DNA of 64,000 bases from Lysobacter capsici (GCF_018732085.1 NZ_CP076103.1:1178001-1242000), one strand, 5' to 3'; shown: positions 34,070-43,178, counted from the stretch's first letter. Translations and numbers: made by a program. The notes: generated from the letters alone by a model not told the origin.

Positions 34070-35536
34070 ATGTCCATCACCCCACGACGCACCAAGATCC
34101 TTGCCACCCTCGGCCCGGCCACCGATCCGCCGGGCGTGCTCGATGCCTTGCTCACGGCCGGCGTCGACGTGGTCCGCCTGAATTTCTCGCACGGCGATCC
34201 GTCCTCGCAGGTCGCGCGCGCCAACGCGGTGCGCGAAGCCGCGCTGCGGGTCGGGGTCGAGGTCGGCATCCTCGCCGACCTGCCCGGTCCGAAGATCCGC
34301 ATCGAACGCTTCGCCGAGGGCAAGGTATTGCTCAAGGCCGGCGACCGCTTCGACCTGATCGCCGCGGAAAACCCGCCGCCGGGCAATCTGCGCGAAGTCG
34401 GCGTGAGCTACCTCGGCCTGCCCGGCGACGTCAGCCCCGGCGACGTGCTGCTGCTCGACGATGGCCTGCTGCAACTGCGGGTCGGCGCGATCGACGGCGA
34501 ACGCATCATCACCACCGTGCTCAACGACGGCACCTTGTCGGACCGCAAGGGGCTCAACAAGCTCGGCGGCGGCCTGTCGCTGGGCGCGTTGACCGAACGC
34601 GACAAGGAACTGATCCTGGTTGCGGCCGAATTGAACGCCGATTTCATCGCGGTGTCGTTCTGCCGCAATGCCGAGGACATGAACGAAGCGCGCCGGATCG
34701 CCCGCGCCGCCGGCAGCGATGCCGCGCTGGTGTCGAAGATCGAGCGCGCCGAGGCGATCGAGAATCTGTCCGAGATCGTCGAGGCCAGCGACGTGGTCAT
34801 GGTCGCGCGCGGCGATCTGGGCGTGGAGATCGGCGATGCCGAGCTGCCCGGCCTGCAGAAGAAGATCATCCGCGAATCGCTGCTGCGCAACCGGGTGGTG
34901 ATCACCGCCACGCAGATGATGCAGTCGATGGTCGACAACCCGATCCCGACCCGCGCCGAAGTGCTCGACGTCGCCAACGCGGTGATCGACGGCACCGACG
35001 CGGTGATGCTGTCGCAGGAATCGGCCGCCGGCCGCTATCCGATCAAGGCGGTGGAGGCGATGGCGCGCATCTGCCTGGGCGCCGAGCGCCAGTTCAACCA
35101 CGACACCGATTTCGAAGCCGCGCCGCGCAACCTCGAACGCGCCGACCAGGCGATCGCGATGGCGGCGATGTTCCTGTCCGAGCACATCGGCGTGCGCGCG
35201 ATCGTCGCGATGACCGAGTCCGGCGGCACCGCGCGGTTCCTGTCGCGGTTCCGTTCCAACGCGCCGATCTACGCGTTCTCGCGCCACGACGGCGCGCGCC
35301 GGCGCATGGCGATGATGCGCGATGTCTATCCGATCGATTTCGACAGCCGCGGCCAGGCCTCGCGCGACGCCGCGCGCAACGTGGTCAAGCAGTTGTTCGA
35401 TTGCGGCAAGCTGGCCCAGGGCGAGCGGGTGATCTTCACCAGCGGCGACACCATGGAGCAGCACGGCGCGACCAATACCTTGCGTCTGTTGCAGGTGGGC
35501 GAGGGTGGCAGTGCCGAGGGTCTGGGCGAGTTGTAA
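34070..35536 (+). CDS. pyk: Pyruvate kinase
   Basis: A 488-aa glycolytic enzyme that makes pyruvate and ATP from phosphoenolpyruvate. Motifs in order are TKILATLGPAT at the N-terminus, DVVRLNFSHG, LADLPGPKIR, VSKIERAEAIENL with the catalytic Lys, VMVARGDLGVEI with the metal ligands, and ITATQMMQSMVDNPIPTRAE. The C-terminal regulatory domain with VAMTESGGTARFLSRFR is complete. No partner gene lies next to it; REP pairs follow directly. It could be the only pyk or one of two, which the window cannot tell. Confidence 0.97.
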   Translation: MSITPRRTKILATLGPATDPPGVLDALLTAGVDVVRLNFSHGDPSSQVARANAVREAALRVGVEVGILADLPGPKIRIERFAEGKVLLKAGDRFDLIAAENPPPGNLREVGVSYLGLPGDVSPGDVLLLDDGLLQLRVGAIDGERIITTVLNDGTLSDRKGLNKLGGGLSLGALTERDKELILVAAELNADFIAVSFCRNAEDMNEARRIARAAGSDAALVSKIERAEAIENLSEIVEASDVVMVARGDLGVEIGDAELPGLQKKIIRESLLRNRVVITATQMMQSMVDNPIPTRAEVLDVANAVIDGTDAVMLSQESAAGRYPIKAVEAMARICLGAERQFNHDTDFEAAPRNLERADQAIAMAAMFLSEHIGVRAIVAMTESGGTARFLSRFRSNAPIYAFSRHDGARRRMAMMRDVYPIDFDSRGQASRDAARNVVKQLFDCGKLAQGERVIFTSGDTMEQHGATNTLRLLQVGEGGSAEGLGEL

Positions 35537-35611
35537 GGCGGCGCGTTGCCTTTTTGAGGCATGTTTGCAGCATGGGAGGTCACGACCTCTCATGCTCTGC
35601 GTAAGCCACGA

Positions 35612-35716
35612 GGTCTCGTGGGAGGGGCTTTCAGCCCCGATGCCTTTCGATCAGGCACTGTGATCTGAAAGAAAAGCATCGGGGCTGAAAGCCCCTCCCA
35701 CAAAAGACCTCGTGGT
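35612..35716. repeat. REP pair (family A) after pyk, first unit
   Basis: A direct copy (GTGGGAGGGGCTTTCAGCCC) and an inverted copy (CATCGGGGCTGAAAGCCCCT) are separated by GATCAGGCACTGTGATCTG. The whole unit is a nearly perfect hairpin of about 100 nt. Confidence 0.88.
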
Positions 35717-35865
35717 GTCCGGTGCAGGGGGGCGCTTGGCTTTAGGATCGCGGCGCCTGATCGAAAGGCTAGCTATAAGCCGCCGCGCCGCCTTTGAGGC
35801 ATGTTCGCAGCATGCTTGAGTCATGGGAGGTCATCGGCCTCCCGAATTCCGCGTAAGCCACGAAG

Positions 35866-35967
35866 CCTTTTGTGGGAGGGGCTTCAGCCCCGATGCTTTT
35901 CTTTCAGATCGCAGTGCCTGATCGAAAGGCATCGGGACTGAAGCCCCCCCTCCCACGAGACCTCGCG
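35866..35967. repeat. REP pair (family A) after pyk, second unit
   Basis: A second BIME of the same design (GTGGGAGGGGCTTCAGCCCC, then CATCGGGACTGAAGCCCCC). Both units are preceded by a related stretch (TTTGAGGCATGTT with GCAGCATG and CATGGGAGGTCA), so a segment of about 250 bp looks duplicated in tandem. It fills 35537-35993 with no gene. Confidence 0.85.
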
Positions 35968-35993
35968 GCATCGGCATCGGCACAGCGGGGCGA

Positions 35994-37355
35994 TTACGCC
36001 CCGACGTAACCGCCGCGGAATACCGGCTTCCACTGGCCCGACTTGCGCGTCCATATCTGGTATTCGGTGCCTTCGTACTGGCCGAGCTGGAAAATCAGTT
36101 CCGGTTCGCCATCGCCGTCGAGGTCCAGGCGATCGAAGTAGCGATGCGTTTCCACCACATCGCCGCCGGTCAGCTGCACCAGCCGGCCGGCGGTCTTGTA
36201 GCCGCCCTTGTCGTCGGATTCCAGGATCAGCAGCGCGTCCACGCTCATTTCAGCGGCGTTCTCGCTCTTGGGCGGCAAATCCCAGATCAGGGTCGCGACA
36301 TGCACGGTGCCGAGCTTGCCGGCGTCGAAGGCGTGGATCTGCAAACCGCCGCGCTGCTCGTCGCCGGGACGGGCCTTGAGCGCCTTGTCGATCTGGCCGC
36401 GATCGATTTTCTCGCGCTGCAGGGCCGCGCGCAGTTCGCTCTCGATGGCCTTGCGCGCGCTCGACGATACCGCCGCATCGGCGCGCGCGGCCTGCGCGGT
36501 CGCGGCGAAGTTGGTCGCCAGGCCGGCGACCTCGTCGCTGCGCGCGGTCATCGGCGCGAGTCGCACCTGCGCCTCCAGGTCGGTGCCCGCGCTTTCGCGC
36601 TGCTCGATCACCTGCACCACGCCGTCGGCGCCGCCGCGGCGATAGAAATGCAGGCCGCGCCGCGCCGGGTAGTAATTCGCCTCGGCCTGCGTGTCGGTTT
36701 CCAGGTAGCGTCCGCCGTCTTCGACCCGCGCGACCGCGACCGCCCAGCCGCGGTCCACTGCGAACAGCAGCTTCGGCTCGCCGCTCAGACGCTCGGCCTT
36801 GGGGTTGAGCAACTGGTCGCGGATGAGACCGGCCTGGCGCGCGCCTTCGCCGTCGCCGGCGGCGTAGAACGCGTCGATCAGCATCTGATGGCTGCGCGCC
36901 CGATACGGCGCCAGCGCGACCGCGCGTTCGGCCCAGGTCTTGCGCAGATCCGGCCCGGACATCGCATACGCCGAGTCGATCGATTCCAGCGTCGGCGCCT
37001 TGGCCTGCAGCAGGTCGGCGCGAATCCAGCCCACCGCCGGCGAATCGCCGTCGGTATGCCCGCGCACCCAGCCGTTGAGTTCGCATTCGATCTCCACCGC
37101 CGTGGCGATCGGCACCCGGCTGACCAGGCCCGCTTCGCTGCGCGGCACCGGCCGCATCAGCGCCGCGGTGGCCAGCACATAGCGCGTGCCGGTCTTGGGC
37201 GCGGCCTTGCACGAGGCGACGGCGGCTTGGTATTCGGCGTCGATGTCGGCGGCGTGGGCGAAGCCGGTCGCGGCCAGCATCAGCGCCGCGGCCAGCAGGC
37301 CACGATGGCGGTGCGAGCGAAGGTTCGTGGTCGACCGGTGAACGTATTGCGGCAT
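35994..37355 (-). CDS. Secreted protein with SH3-like N-terminus, unknown function
   Basis: A 453-aa protein with a signal peptide (cleavage near FAHAAD). The first 100 mature residues have an SH3b-like pattern (VSRVPIATAVEIECELNGWVRGHTD, VGWIRADLLQAK). A helical middle resembles a TPR-like repeat (TWAERAVALAPYRARSHQMLIDAFYAAGD). The C-terminus has DRLDLDGDGEPELIFQLGQYEGTEYQIW, a calcium-loop and propeller-like motif common in secreted proteins. No enzymatic signature is visible. A periplasmic or surface role is inferred. Confidence 0.72.
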   Translation of the reverse strand: MPQYVHRSTTNLRSHRHRGLLAAALMLAATGFAHAADIDAEYQAAVASCKAAPKTGTRYVLATAALMRPVPRSEAGLVSRVPIATAVEIECELNGWVRGHTDGDSPAVGWIRADLLQAKAPTLESIDSAYAMSGPDLRKTWAERAVALAPYRARSHQMLIDAFYAAGDGEGARQAGLIRDQLLNPKAERLSGEPKLLFAVDRGWAVAVARVEDGGRYLETDTQAEANYYPARRGLHFYRRGGADGVVQVIEQRESAGTDLEAQVRLAPMTARSDEVAGLATNFAATAQAARADAAVSSSARKAIESELRAALQREKIDRGQIDKALKARPGDEQRGGLQIHAFDAGKLGTVHVATLIWDLPPKSENAAEMSVDALLILESDDKGGYKTAGRLVQLTGGDVVETHRYFDRLDLDGDGEPELIFQLGQYEGTEYQIWTRKSGQWKPVFRGGYVGA

Positions 37356-37445
37356 GATCGCTGTCCTTTGCGGTGAATGCGGATGCGCAGGCTAGGGCTT
37401 GCCGGTGACGCGTGCAATCGCGGCGTGGCGGTCGGTGGTCGCCAT

Positions 37446-37592
37446 GGGTTTGTCGTAGCCGCGGCGTGAGCCGCGATCGCGTCGTCTCGCGTGCGACGCT
37501 TGTTGTGTGGCCGTCGATACGTCGACGCGACGATGGGGCGGTCGTCGTATGCGAGGTGACGCGGTCGCGGCTTGCGCCGCTCCTACAGGGCG
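37446..37592. repeat. Repeat family B copies upstream of fba
   Basis: A degenerate left copy (GTAGCCGCGGCGTGAGCCGC at about 37457) and a full inverted right copy (GCGGTCGCGGCTTGCGCCGC with TCCTACAGG, ending at about 37591). The 37356-37770 gap holds these and the fba promoter only. Confidence 0.7.
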
Positions 37593-37732
37593 GCAACGGT
37601 GCGTTCGGCGGGACCGGGTCTAAGCCGTGACATCGGTATCGGCCGTCGCGCTGAAAACGGTTACCGCCCAAACTGAGCGCAAGTGCCTGATTCGACAGGC
37701 GCGGCTCGGGGGCAAGGTTCACCGGCAGCGGC

Positions 37733-37738
37733 TATAAT
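37733..37738 (+). promoter_or_regulatory. -10 element of the fba promoter
   Basis: A consensus TATAAT lies 33 bp before the fba start codon, giving a short leader of about 25 nt. No good -35 hexamer stands out at the right spacing. Confidence 0.55.
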
Positions 37739-37770
37739 CGCGGGCTTCCCACCGCTGCCGCAGGATCTCC

Positions 37771-38781
37771 ATGAGCATCGAACAGCTTGCCGAAACCGCC
37801 CTGGCCATGGTCGCCCCGGGCAAGGGCATCATCGCGATCGACGAGTCGACCGCCACCATCGCCAAGCGCTTCGCCGGCGTCGGTATCGAGAACACGGAAG
37901 AGAATCGCCGCGCCTACCGCGAGCTGTTGTTGACCACGCCGAAGCTGAGCGACTACATCTCCGGCGCGATCCTGTACGACGAAACCCTGCGCCAGTCGAC
38001 CAAGGCCGGCGTGCCGTTCGCCAAGCACATGGCCGAGCACGGCATCATCCCGGGCATCAAGGTCGACAAGGGCCCGGCGCCGCTGGCCGGCTTCCCGGGC
38101 GAAGTGGTGACCGAGGGCCTCGACGGCCTGCGCGCGCGCCTGGAGGAGTACTACAAGCTCGGCGCCCGCTTCGCCAAGTGGCGCGCGGTCATCAACATCA
38201 GCGAAGACATCCCGTCGGGCACCTGCATCGAGGCCAACAGCCACGCGCTCGCGCGCTACGCCGCGCTGTGCCAGGAGCAGGGCCTGGTGCCGATGGTCGA
38301 GCCGGAAGTGATCATGGACGGCAGCCACGACATCGACACCTGCTTCGAAGTCACCGAAGTCACCCTGCGTTCGCTGTTCGGTTCGCTGTACGAGCACAGC
38401 GTGGTGCTCGAGGGCACGATCCTGAAGGCGTCGATGGTCCTGCCGGGCAGCACCTGCCCCGATCAGGTCGGCGTCGAGGAAGTCGCCGCGGCCACCTTGC
38501 AGTGCCTGAAGTCGACCGTGCCGGCGACCCTGCCGGGCATCGTGTTCCTGTCCGGCGGCCAGTCCGACGAAGCCGCGACCGCGCACCTCAACGCGATGAA
38601 CCAGATGGGCCCGAACCCGTGGCCGCTGTCGTTCTCCTACGGCCGCGCCATGCAGTCGGCGGCGCTGAAGCTGTGGTCGCAGGATCTGGTCGCCAACCTG
38701 GCGAAGGCCCAGCAGACCGTGTACGAGCGCGCCAAGGCCAACGGCCAGGCCGCGCTGGGCGAGTGGAAGCCGGCCGCCTGA
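37771..38781 (+). CDS. fba: Fructose-bisphosphate aldolase, class I
   Basis: A 336-aa Schiff-base aldolase of the eukaryote-like class I family, cleaving fructose-1,6-bisphosphate to two triose phosphates. The N-terminal GKGIIAIDESTATIAKRF, the catalytic ALICE-like positions in RAVINI and VEPEV, and the Schiff-base Lys219 in ILKASMVLPG are all visible, with FLSGGQSDEAAT and SFSYGRAMQ later. A class I enzyme in a gammaproteobacterium is less common than class II but is seen in Xanthomonadaceae. It is monocistronic, with a promoter and terminator close on both sides. Confidence 0.96.
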   Translation: MSIEQLAETALAMVAPGKGIIAIDESTATIAKRFAGVGIENTEENRRAYRELLLTTPKLSDYISGAILYDETLRQSTKAGVPFAKHMAEHGIIPGIKVDKGPAPLAGFPGEVVTEGLDGLRARLEEYYKLGARFAKWRAVINISEDIPSGTCIEANSHALARYAALCQEQGLVPMVEPEVIMDGSHDIDTCFEVTEVTLRSLFGSLYEHSVVLEGTILKASMVLPGSTCPDQVGVEEVAAATLQCLKSTVPATLPGIVFLSGGQSDEAATAHLNAMNQMGPNPWPLSFSYGRAMQSAALKLWSQDLVANLAKAQQTVYERAKANGQAALGEWKPAA

Positions 38782-38802
38782 GTCGCGTTGTCGGTCAGTA
38801 GC

Positions 38803-38834
38803 GAAAAACGCCGGCCCAGTGCCGGCGTTTTTTT
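38803..38834 (+). terminator. Rho-independent terminator of fba
   Basis: AAAACGCCGGC / GCCGGCGTTTTTTT around a CCAGT loop, 22 bp after the stop codon. Confidence 0.92.
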
Positions 38835-38922
38835 GCACGCGCGATGCATTGACGTCGCGGCGCGTGCGGCGCGGTCGCTGCGGAGCGCTAGACTGCGGTA
38901 GCGACGGGGGAAACGATCCGAT

Positions 38923-39621
38923 ATGCACGAGCGACCATCCGGATTCGAGACAGCTGCGCTCACGCGATCGCGACCGTGGTCGACGTGGGCGCTGCTCGTG
39001 GCAGCGACGCTCGCGCTCGCGAGCGGTTGCGCCACGCGCGGCCAGCGTGTCGACGGCATCGGCCTGGACGCGATCGCGGCCGCGCACGCGCAGACCCGGG
39101 ATTGCCCCTCGCTGCAGGGCCGCTATGCCCTGCCGGGCCGGATCGTCAGCGACCGCGGCGACCGACCGGTGCGCGGCGCCGATCCGTGGCAGATGCTCGA
39201 CGACTTGTGGCTGGACCGTGTCCCGCAGGCCGATCTAGCGCCGGCCCAGGGACAGATCGAATTGCAGGCCGACGCCGACGGGCTGTGGCTGAGCCATCGG
39301 CCGGCCGCCGCCGCGCCGGCGCGCGAGCGCGTGCGCCTGGACGCGCCGCCGGCGCAGGCCATGCAGGGGCGTAACGGTCCAGCCGACTACGCAGTGGGCT
39401 GCGTCGACGGCCGGCTGTTCCTGAGCCGGGTGCTGGTATGGACCCAGATGGGCGAGGTCGCGCACTACGATCATGTGATCGTGGCGCTGCGAATCGAGGG
39501 CGGCGATCTGGTGATGAGCCAATGGCAGCGCCGGATCAGCAAGGGCGGATTGCTGTTCAGCACCACCCGTCGTCACCAGGGCGAACGTCGCCTGCGTTTC
39601 GCCCCGGCTGACGCCATGTAG
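38923..39621 (+). CDS. Hypothetical lipoprotein
   Basis: A 232-aa protein with a basic N-terminus, a hydrophobic stretch and a lipobox (LALASGC, Cys at about residue 36). The rest is soluble with no recognised domain: QTRDCPSLQGRYALPGR early, and YDHVIVALRIEGGDLVMSQWQRRISKGGLLFSTTRRHQG late. The pattern of a short signature Cys and a beta-rich end resembles other envelope lipoproteins of unknown role. It is probably attached to the outer membrane. Confidence 0.7.
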   Translation: MHERPSGFETAALTRSRPWSTWALLVAATLALASGCATRGQRVDGIGLDAIAAAHAQTRDCPSLQGRYALPGRIVSDRGDRPVRGADPWQMLDDLWLDRVPQADLAPAQGQIELQADADGLWLSHRPAAAAPARERVRLDAPPAQAMQGRNGPADYAVGCVDGRLFLSRVLVWTQMGEVAHYDHVIVALRIEGGDLVMSQWQRRISKGGLLFSTTRRHQGERRLRFAPADAM

Positions 39622-39833
39622 TCAGCCTGTCGCGCGCATGCTTGAGCAGCGGCTCGATGCCTGCGACGAAGGCCCTGATCCGACGCGGACCAGGATTTCA
39701 TCGTGCGGCCGCGGGGCGCAGCCGCGGGTTTCTCCAGTGCGATTCGATGCGTTCTCGCGCCGGGGCTTTTGCTGCAAGATTCGATCCGGACGGCATTCGG
39801 GCCGTCGGCTTTCACTGACCGCAGGGGCATTCG

Positions 39834-40469
39834 ATGGAAACCCAATGGCTGGCGTTCGCGTTCGCGGCGTTGATGGTCACGCTCGCGCCCGGGCCCGACA
39901 CCTTCCTGGTGATCGGCAACGCGCTCAGCGGCGGCGTGCGGCGCGGCCTGGCGACCGTCGCCGGCATTCTCACCGGCGGCCTGTTCCATGTCGCCTTGTT
40001 CGCGTTCGGCGTGGCGCGGCTGCTGATGTATTCCGAACGCGCGTTCTGGACGATCAAGATGCTCGGCGCCGGCTACCTGGCCTGGCTCGGGGTCAAGGCG
40101 CTGCGTTCGGCGTTCGCCGCGCACGTGCAGGCCGACCCGGCCGCTTCGATCGAAGCCTCGGCGCAGCCGTCGTTGTGGCGCAGCTATGCGCAGGGCGTGC
40201 TGACCAACGCGCTCAATCCCAAGATCGCGATCTTCTACCTGGCGTTCCTGCCGCAGTTCCTCGCGCCCGGCCCGGACATGGCGATGCAGTCGATCGCGAT
40301 GATCGCGATGCACTATGCGATCGGCACCTTGTGGCTGAGCCTGCTGGTGATCGGCGCCTCGCGCATGGCCGGCGCGGTGCGCAGCACGCGGGTGGCGCGC
40401 ACGCTCGACGGGGTGATCGGCGCGATGATGCTGGGCTTCGGCGCGAAGCTGGCGTGGTCGTCGCGCTGA
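39834..40469 (+). CDS. LysE/RhtB-family amino acid exporter
   Basis: A 211-aa inner-membrane exporter with about six helices. The LysE family start is plain: ALMVTLAPGPDTFLVIGNALSGGVRRGLATVAGI, where APGPD is the signature. GVLTNALNPKIAIFYLAFLPQF is the second hallmark. It likely exports an amino acid or a related metabolite by proton exchange; the substrate cannot be told. A GCAGGGG ribosome binding site precedes the ATG. Confidence 0.92.
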   Translation: METQWLAFAFAALMVTLAPGPDTFLVIGNALSGGVRRGLATVAGILTGGLFHVALFAFGVARLLMYSERAFWTIKMLGAGYLAWLGVKALRSAFAAHVQADPAASIEASAQPSLWRSYAQGVLTNALNPKIAIFYLAFLPQFLAPGPDMAMQSIAMIAMHYAIGTLWLSLLVIGASRMAGAVRSTRVARTLDGVIGAMMLGFGAKLAWSSR

Positions 40470-40527
40470 ACGGCGGCGCGGCGCGCGCCTGTTAGGCTGG
40501 GCGCAGTCCGCACCCAGGTCGGCCTTC

Positions 40528-41199
40528 ATGTCGAATCCCGCAACGCCGTTCATTCCGCCGCAGGTGGCGACCCTGCTCGCCGGCAATCGCAAGATCGAGG
40601 CGATCAAGCTGGTGCTCGACAGCAATCCCGGTTTGGGGCTGCGCGCGGCCAAGGACGCGGTCGAGGAGTACCAGCGCAACGGGCAGTCGGCGGCGGTCGC
40701 AGCGAGCGCGCGCGGCGCGGCGGCGCAGTCCTCCGGAGCGGGACAGGTCGGCGATTTTCCCCTCGCCGCCCGTCAGGCCATCGCCGAAGGCAATCGGATC
40801 GTGGCGATCAAGATCGTGCGCGAGGCCTATGGGCTGGACCTGCGTTCGGCGATGCAGCGGGTCGATGCCTACGACCAAGCGCGCGAATCCCCAACCGACG
40901 ATGACGAGGCGCCAAGCGGTGGCGACGGCGCCACGGGCAATCTGCCGGCCGAGGTGGTGGCGTTGATTCTCGGCGGCGATCGCGGCCGCGCTGCGCAGTT
41001 GCTGGAGGCCAAGTACGCTTACTCGACGCGCGATGCCATGACCGGCGTTGTCGCCTACGAACTCTCGCGCAAACGTCGCGGCTTCGGCGCGGCCGGCGGC
41101 GATACGGTGCGCAGCGGCGACAACAACGGCAAGATGCTGGTGATCGCCGCGCTCGTCGCGATCGCGGCGGTGGCGGCGTGGTACTTCATCGCCGGCTGA
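40528..41199 (+). CDS. Tail-anchored protein with three L7/L12-like motifs
   Basis: A 223-aa protein with three repeats resembling the C-terminal domain of ribosomal protein L7/L12. The first is PQVATLLAGNRKIEAIKLVLDSNPGLGLRAAKDAVEEY at about 11-48. The second is about 77-116, with AIAEGNRIVAIKIVREAYGLDL. The third, more degenerate, is about 139-180, with LILGGDRGRAAQLLEAKYAYS. A single C-terminal membrane helix (MLVIAALVAIAAVAAWYFI) ends the chain. Single-repeat versions are known as L7/L12-like proteins of unknown role. Three copies with a tail anchor would display them on the cytoplasmic face. The function is unknown. Confidence 0.68.
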   Translation: MSNPATPFIPPQVATLLAGNRKIEAIKLVLDSNPGLGLRAAKDAVEEYQRNGQSAAVAASARGAAAQSSGAGQVGDFPLAARQAIAEGNRIVAIKIVREAYGLDLRSAMQRVDAYDQARESPTDDDEAPSGGDGATGNLPAEVVALILGGDRGRAAQLLEAKYAYSTRDAMTGVVAYELSRKRRGFGAAGGDTVRSGDNNGKMLVIAALVAIAAVAAWYFIAG

Positions 41200-41252
41200 T
41201 CGCCGCATGCCGCTGGCGGGCATAACGAACCCATCGAATCGAAGGAACGACC

Positions 41253-41651
41253 ATGAGTGCGCAGCACTTCGCGATTTACTTCAGCGACCCGGCCTTCGGC
41301 CTGGCCGATGCCGGACACGCCTTGGACGAGATCGGTGTCGATGTGACGCGTGACGGCGACCTCCTGCGACTGTCCGGCGAGGACCTGCCGCGTTTCGCGG
41401 TGCGCTTGCTCGCGGGCGATTCGATCGCGGCGCGGGCGCGGCAGCTGGCCGCCGGGGCGGGTCCCGCGTCCGCCGAAGGCGAAGCGCTGTCGCGTTGCGA
41501 CCGCTGTTTCTTCGTGGACATCGAGGATTTCGACGAGGCGCTGGATGAAATCAATACGATGATGGAAGTGCAGGCGGCGTTGCAGGATGCGACCGGTGGG
41601 GTGCTGCTGCTGTCGTGGAACGGGCACTTGTCCTTGCCTTACGCGGGTTGA
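41253..41651 (+). CDS. Small cytoplasmic protein of unknown function
   Basis: A 132-aa acidic protein. There is no signal or membrane segment. Two cysteines form a CDRC pair (SRCDRCFFVDIEDFDEALDEIN), possibly redox or metal-binding. AAGGA precedes the ATG. It follows the L7/L12-like gene at 53 bp in the same direction, so they may be co-transcribed. No family was recognised. Confidence 0.65.
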   Translation: MSAQHFAIYFSDPAFGLADAGHALDEIGVDVTRDGDLLRLSGEDLPRFAVRLLAGDSIAARARQLAAGAGPASAEGEALSRCDRCFFVDIEDFDEALDEINTMMEVQAALQDATGGVLLLSWNGHLSLPYAG

Positions 41652-41700
41652 GTGTCGTGCGCCTTGGCTGCGTCATTGCGGTTACGGCGTAAATGAGAAT

Positions 41701-41766
41701 TCGCGGTCGCAGCTCGCGCAGCTCCTACAGGGAGCGACTGTAGGAACTGCGCGAGCTGCGACCGCT
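41701..41766. repeat. Inverted pair of a family B variant
   Basis: TCGCAGCTCGCGCAGCTCCT and its near-perfect inverse (GTAGGAACTGCGCGAGCTGC) form a compact hairpin between the small protein gene and cysK, where the two genes converge. Confidence 0.82.
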
Positions 41767-41816
41767 AGAATGGAACTGCCGCGCAGCTTTCGGGTAATCC
41801 GAAGTGCGTCAGCGAT

Positions 41817-42773
41817 TCAGCCCAACGTCGCCAGCCACTCTTCATCGCTGCCTTCGTTGACGCCCTCGAACAGGAACGTACTCAGATAACGCTCGCCGGT
41901 ATCGGGCAGCATCGCCAGGATCACCGCGCCGGGTTCGGCCTGGGCCGCGACCTGCAGCGCCGCGGCCATGGTCGCGCCGGCGGAAATGCCGACGAACAGG
42001 CCTTCTTCGGCCGCCAGCCGACGCGCGGTGTCGCGCGCGAGCACGTCGTCGACCGGCACGATCGCATGCGCGGCGCCGCGGTCGAGCACGGCCGGGACGA
42101 AATCCGGGGTCCAGCCCTGGATCTTGTGCGGCTGCCAGTCCTTGCCGCCCAGCAGCGAAGCGCCGGCCGGTTCGCTGGCAGTCACGCGCACCTCGGGCCG
42201 CGCCACGCGCAGCACGTCGGCGACCCCGGTCAGGGTGCCGCCGGTGCCCCAGCCGGTGACGAAATGATCGAGCCGGCGGCCGGCGAAGTCCTGCACGATT
42301 TCGGCCGCGGTGGTGCTGCGGTGATAGGCCGGATTGGCCGGGTTCTCGAACTGGCGGGCAAGGAACCAGCCGTGCTTGGCCGCCAGTTCCGCCGCCTTGC
42401 GCACCATGCCGCTGCCGCGCTCGGCGGCCGGGGTCAGGATCACCTTGGCGCCGTAGGCGCGCATCAGCTTGCGGCGTTCGATCGAGAAGGTCTCGCTCAT
42501 CGTCGCCACGAACTTGTAGCCGCGCGCCGCGCAGACCATCGCCAGGGCCACGCCGGTGTTGCCCGAAGTCGCCTCGATCACGGTGTCGCCGGGCTTGAGC
42601 TGGCCGCGCGCCTCGGCGTCGAGAATGATCGCCAGCGCGAGCCGGTCCTTGACCGAACCGCCAGGATTGAACGCTTCGACTTTCGCGTACACGGTCGCGT
42701 GCTCGGGCGCCAGGCGATGCAGGCGCACGATCGGGGTGCGGCCGATGGTGTCGAGAATGCTGTCGTGGATCAT
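41817..42773 (-). CDS. cysK: Cysteine synthase A
   Basis: A 318-aa PLP enzyme that makes cysteine from O-acetylserine and sulfide. The PLP lysine is Lys42 in NPGGSVKDR. The substrate loop is ATSGNTGVALA, the phosphate-binding loop GWGTGGTLTG, and the end has LPDTGERYLSTFLF, which favours CysK over CysM. The ATG at 42773 has AAGGAG at a good distance. It is divergent from the RND efflux operon across a 405-bp spacer. Confidence 0.94.
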   Translation of the reverse strand: MIHDSILDTIGRTPIVRLHRLAPEHATVYAKVEAFNPGGSVKDRLALAIILDAEARGQLKPGDTVIEATSGNTGVALAMVCAARGYKFVATMSETFSIERRKLMRAYGAKVILTPAAERGSGMVRKAAELAAKHGWFLARQFENPANPAYHRSTTAAEIVQDFAGRRLDHFVTGWGTGGTLTGVADVLRVARPEVRVTASEPAGASLLGGKDWQPHKIQGWTPDFVPAVLDRGAAHAIVPVDDVLARDTARRLAAEEGLFVGISAGATMAAALQVAAQAEPGAVILAMLPDTGERYLSTFLFEGVNEGSDEEWLATLG

Positions 42774-42875
42774 GGACGCGGGCTCCTTGGGGGGACGCCC
42801 GGAGTATGAACCGCGACGCCCGCCGGCGGCGTCGTGGCCGTGGTTGCAATGCCGCAACCTGCCAAGGTGAGCGCA

Positions 42876-42905
42876 ATGTCAGCGCGCTGTCAGCGCAGTG
42901 TCAGC
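42876..42905. promoter_or_regulatory. Three TGTCA direct repeats, 11 bp apart
   Basis: TGTCA begins at 42877, 42888 and 42899, exactly one helical turn apart, each followed by GC. Spaced TGTCA repeats at 11 bp are the pattern of OmpR/PhoB-family binding boxes. The site lies in the divergent spacer, 103 bp from cysK and about 275 bp from the efflux adaptor gene. The assignment to a regulator is an inference. Confidence 0.5.
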
Positions 42906-43178
42906 AAGGGTGATGCATCTGTACGGCTCCCTCGGCACGCATACATTCCGGGTACGACTTTGCGTATACGGTGGTCAACCAATGGCCCACGCGAGCGTTG
43001 ACCTCAGACCGCTAGACTCACGCCGGTTTCGGAACCGCCCAGGGGTTGGGGCCGCGTCTTCGTCCACCGCCGTGCCAGCGTCGTTCGCGCGAATCGCCTG
43101 GTCGGTCCGTACCGTCCGCCCGATATCAGCCGCTTGATCCGCGCCACCGCCCTCACGGGTCCCCGTTCAGAGAACCGC

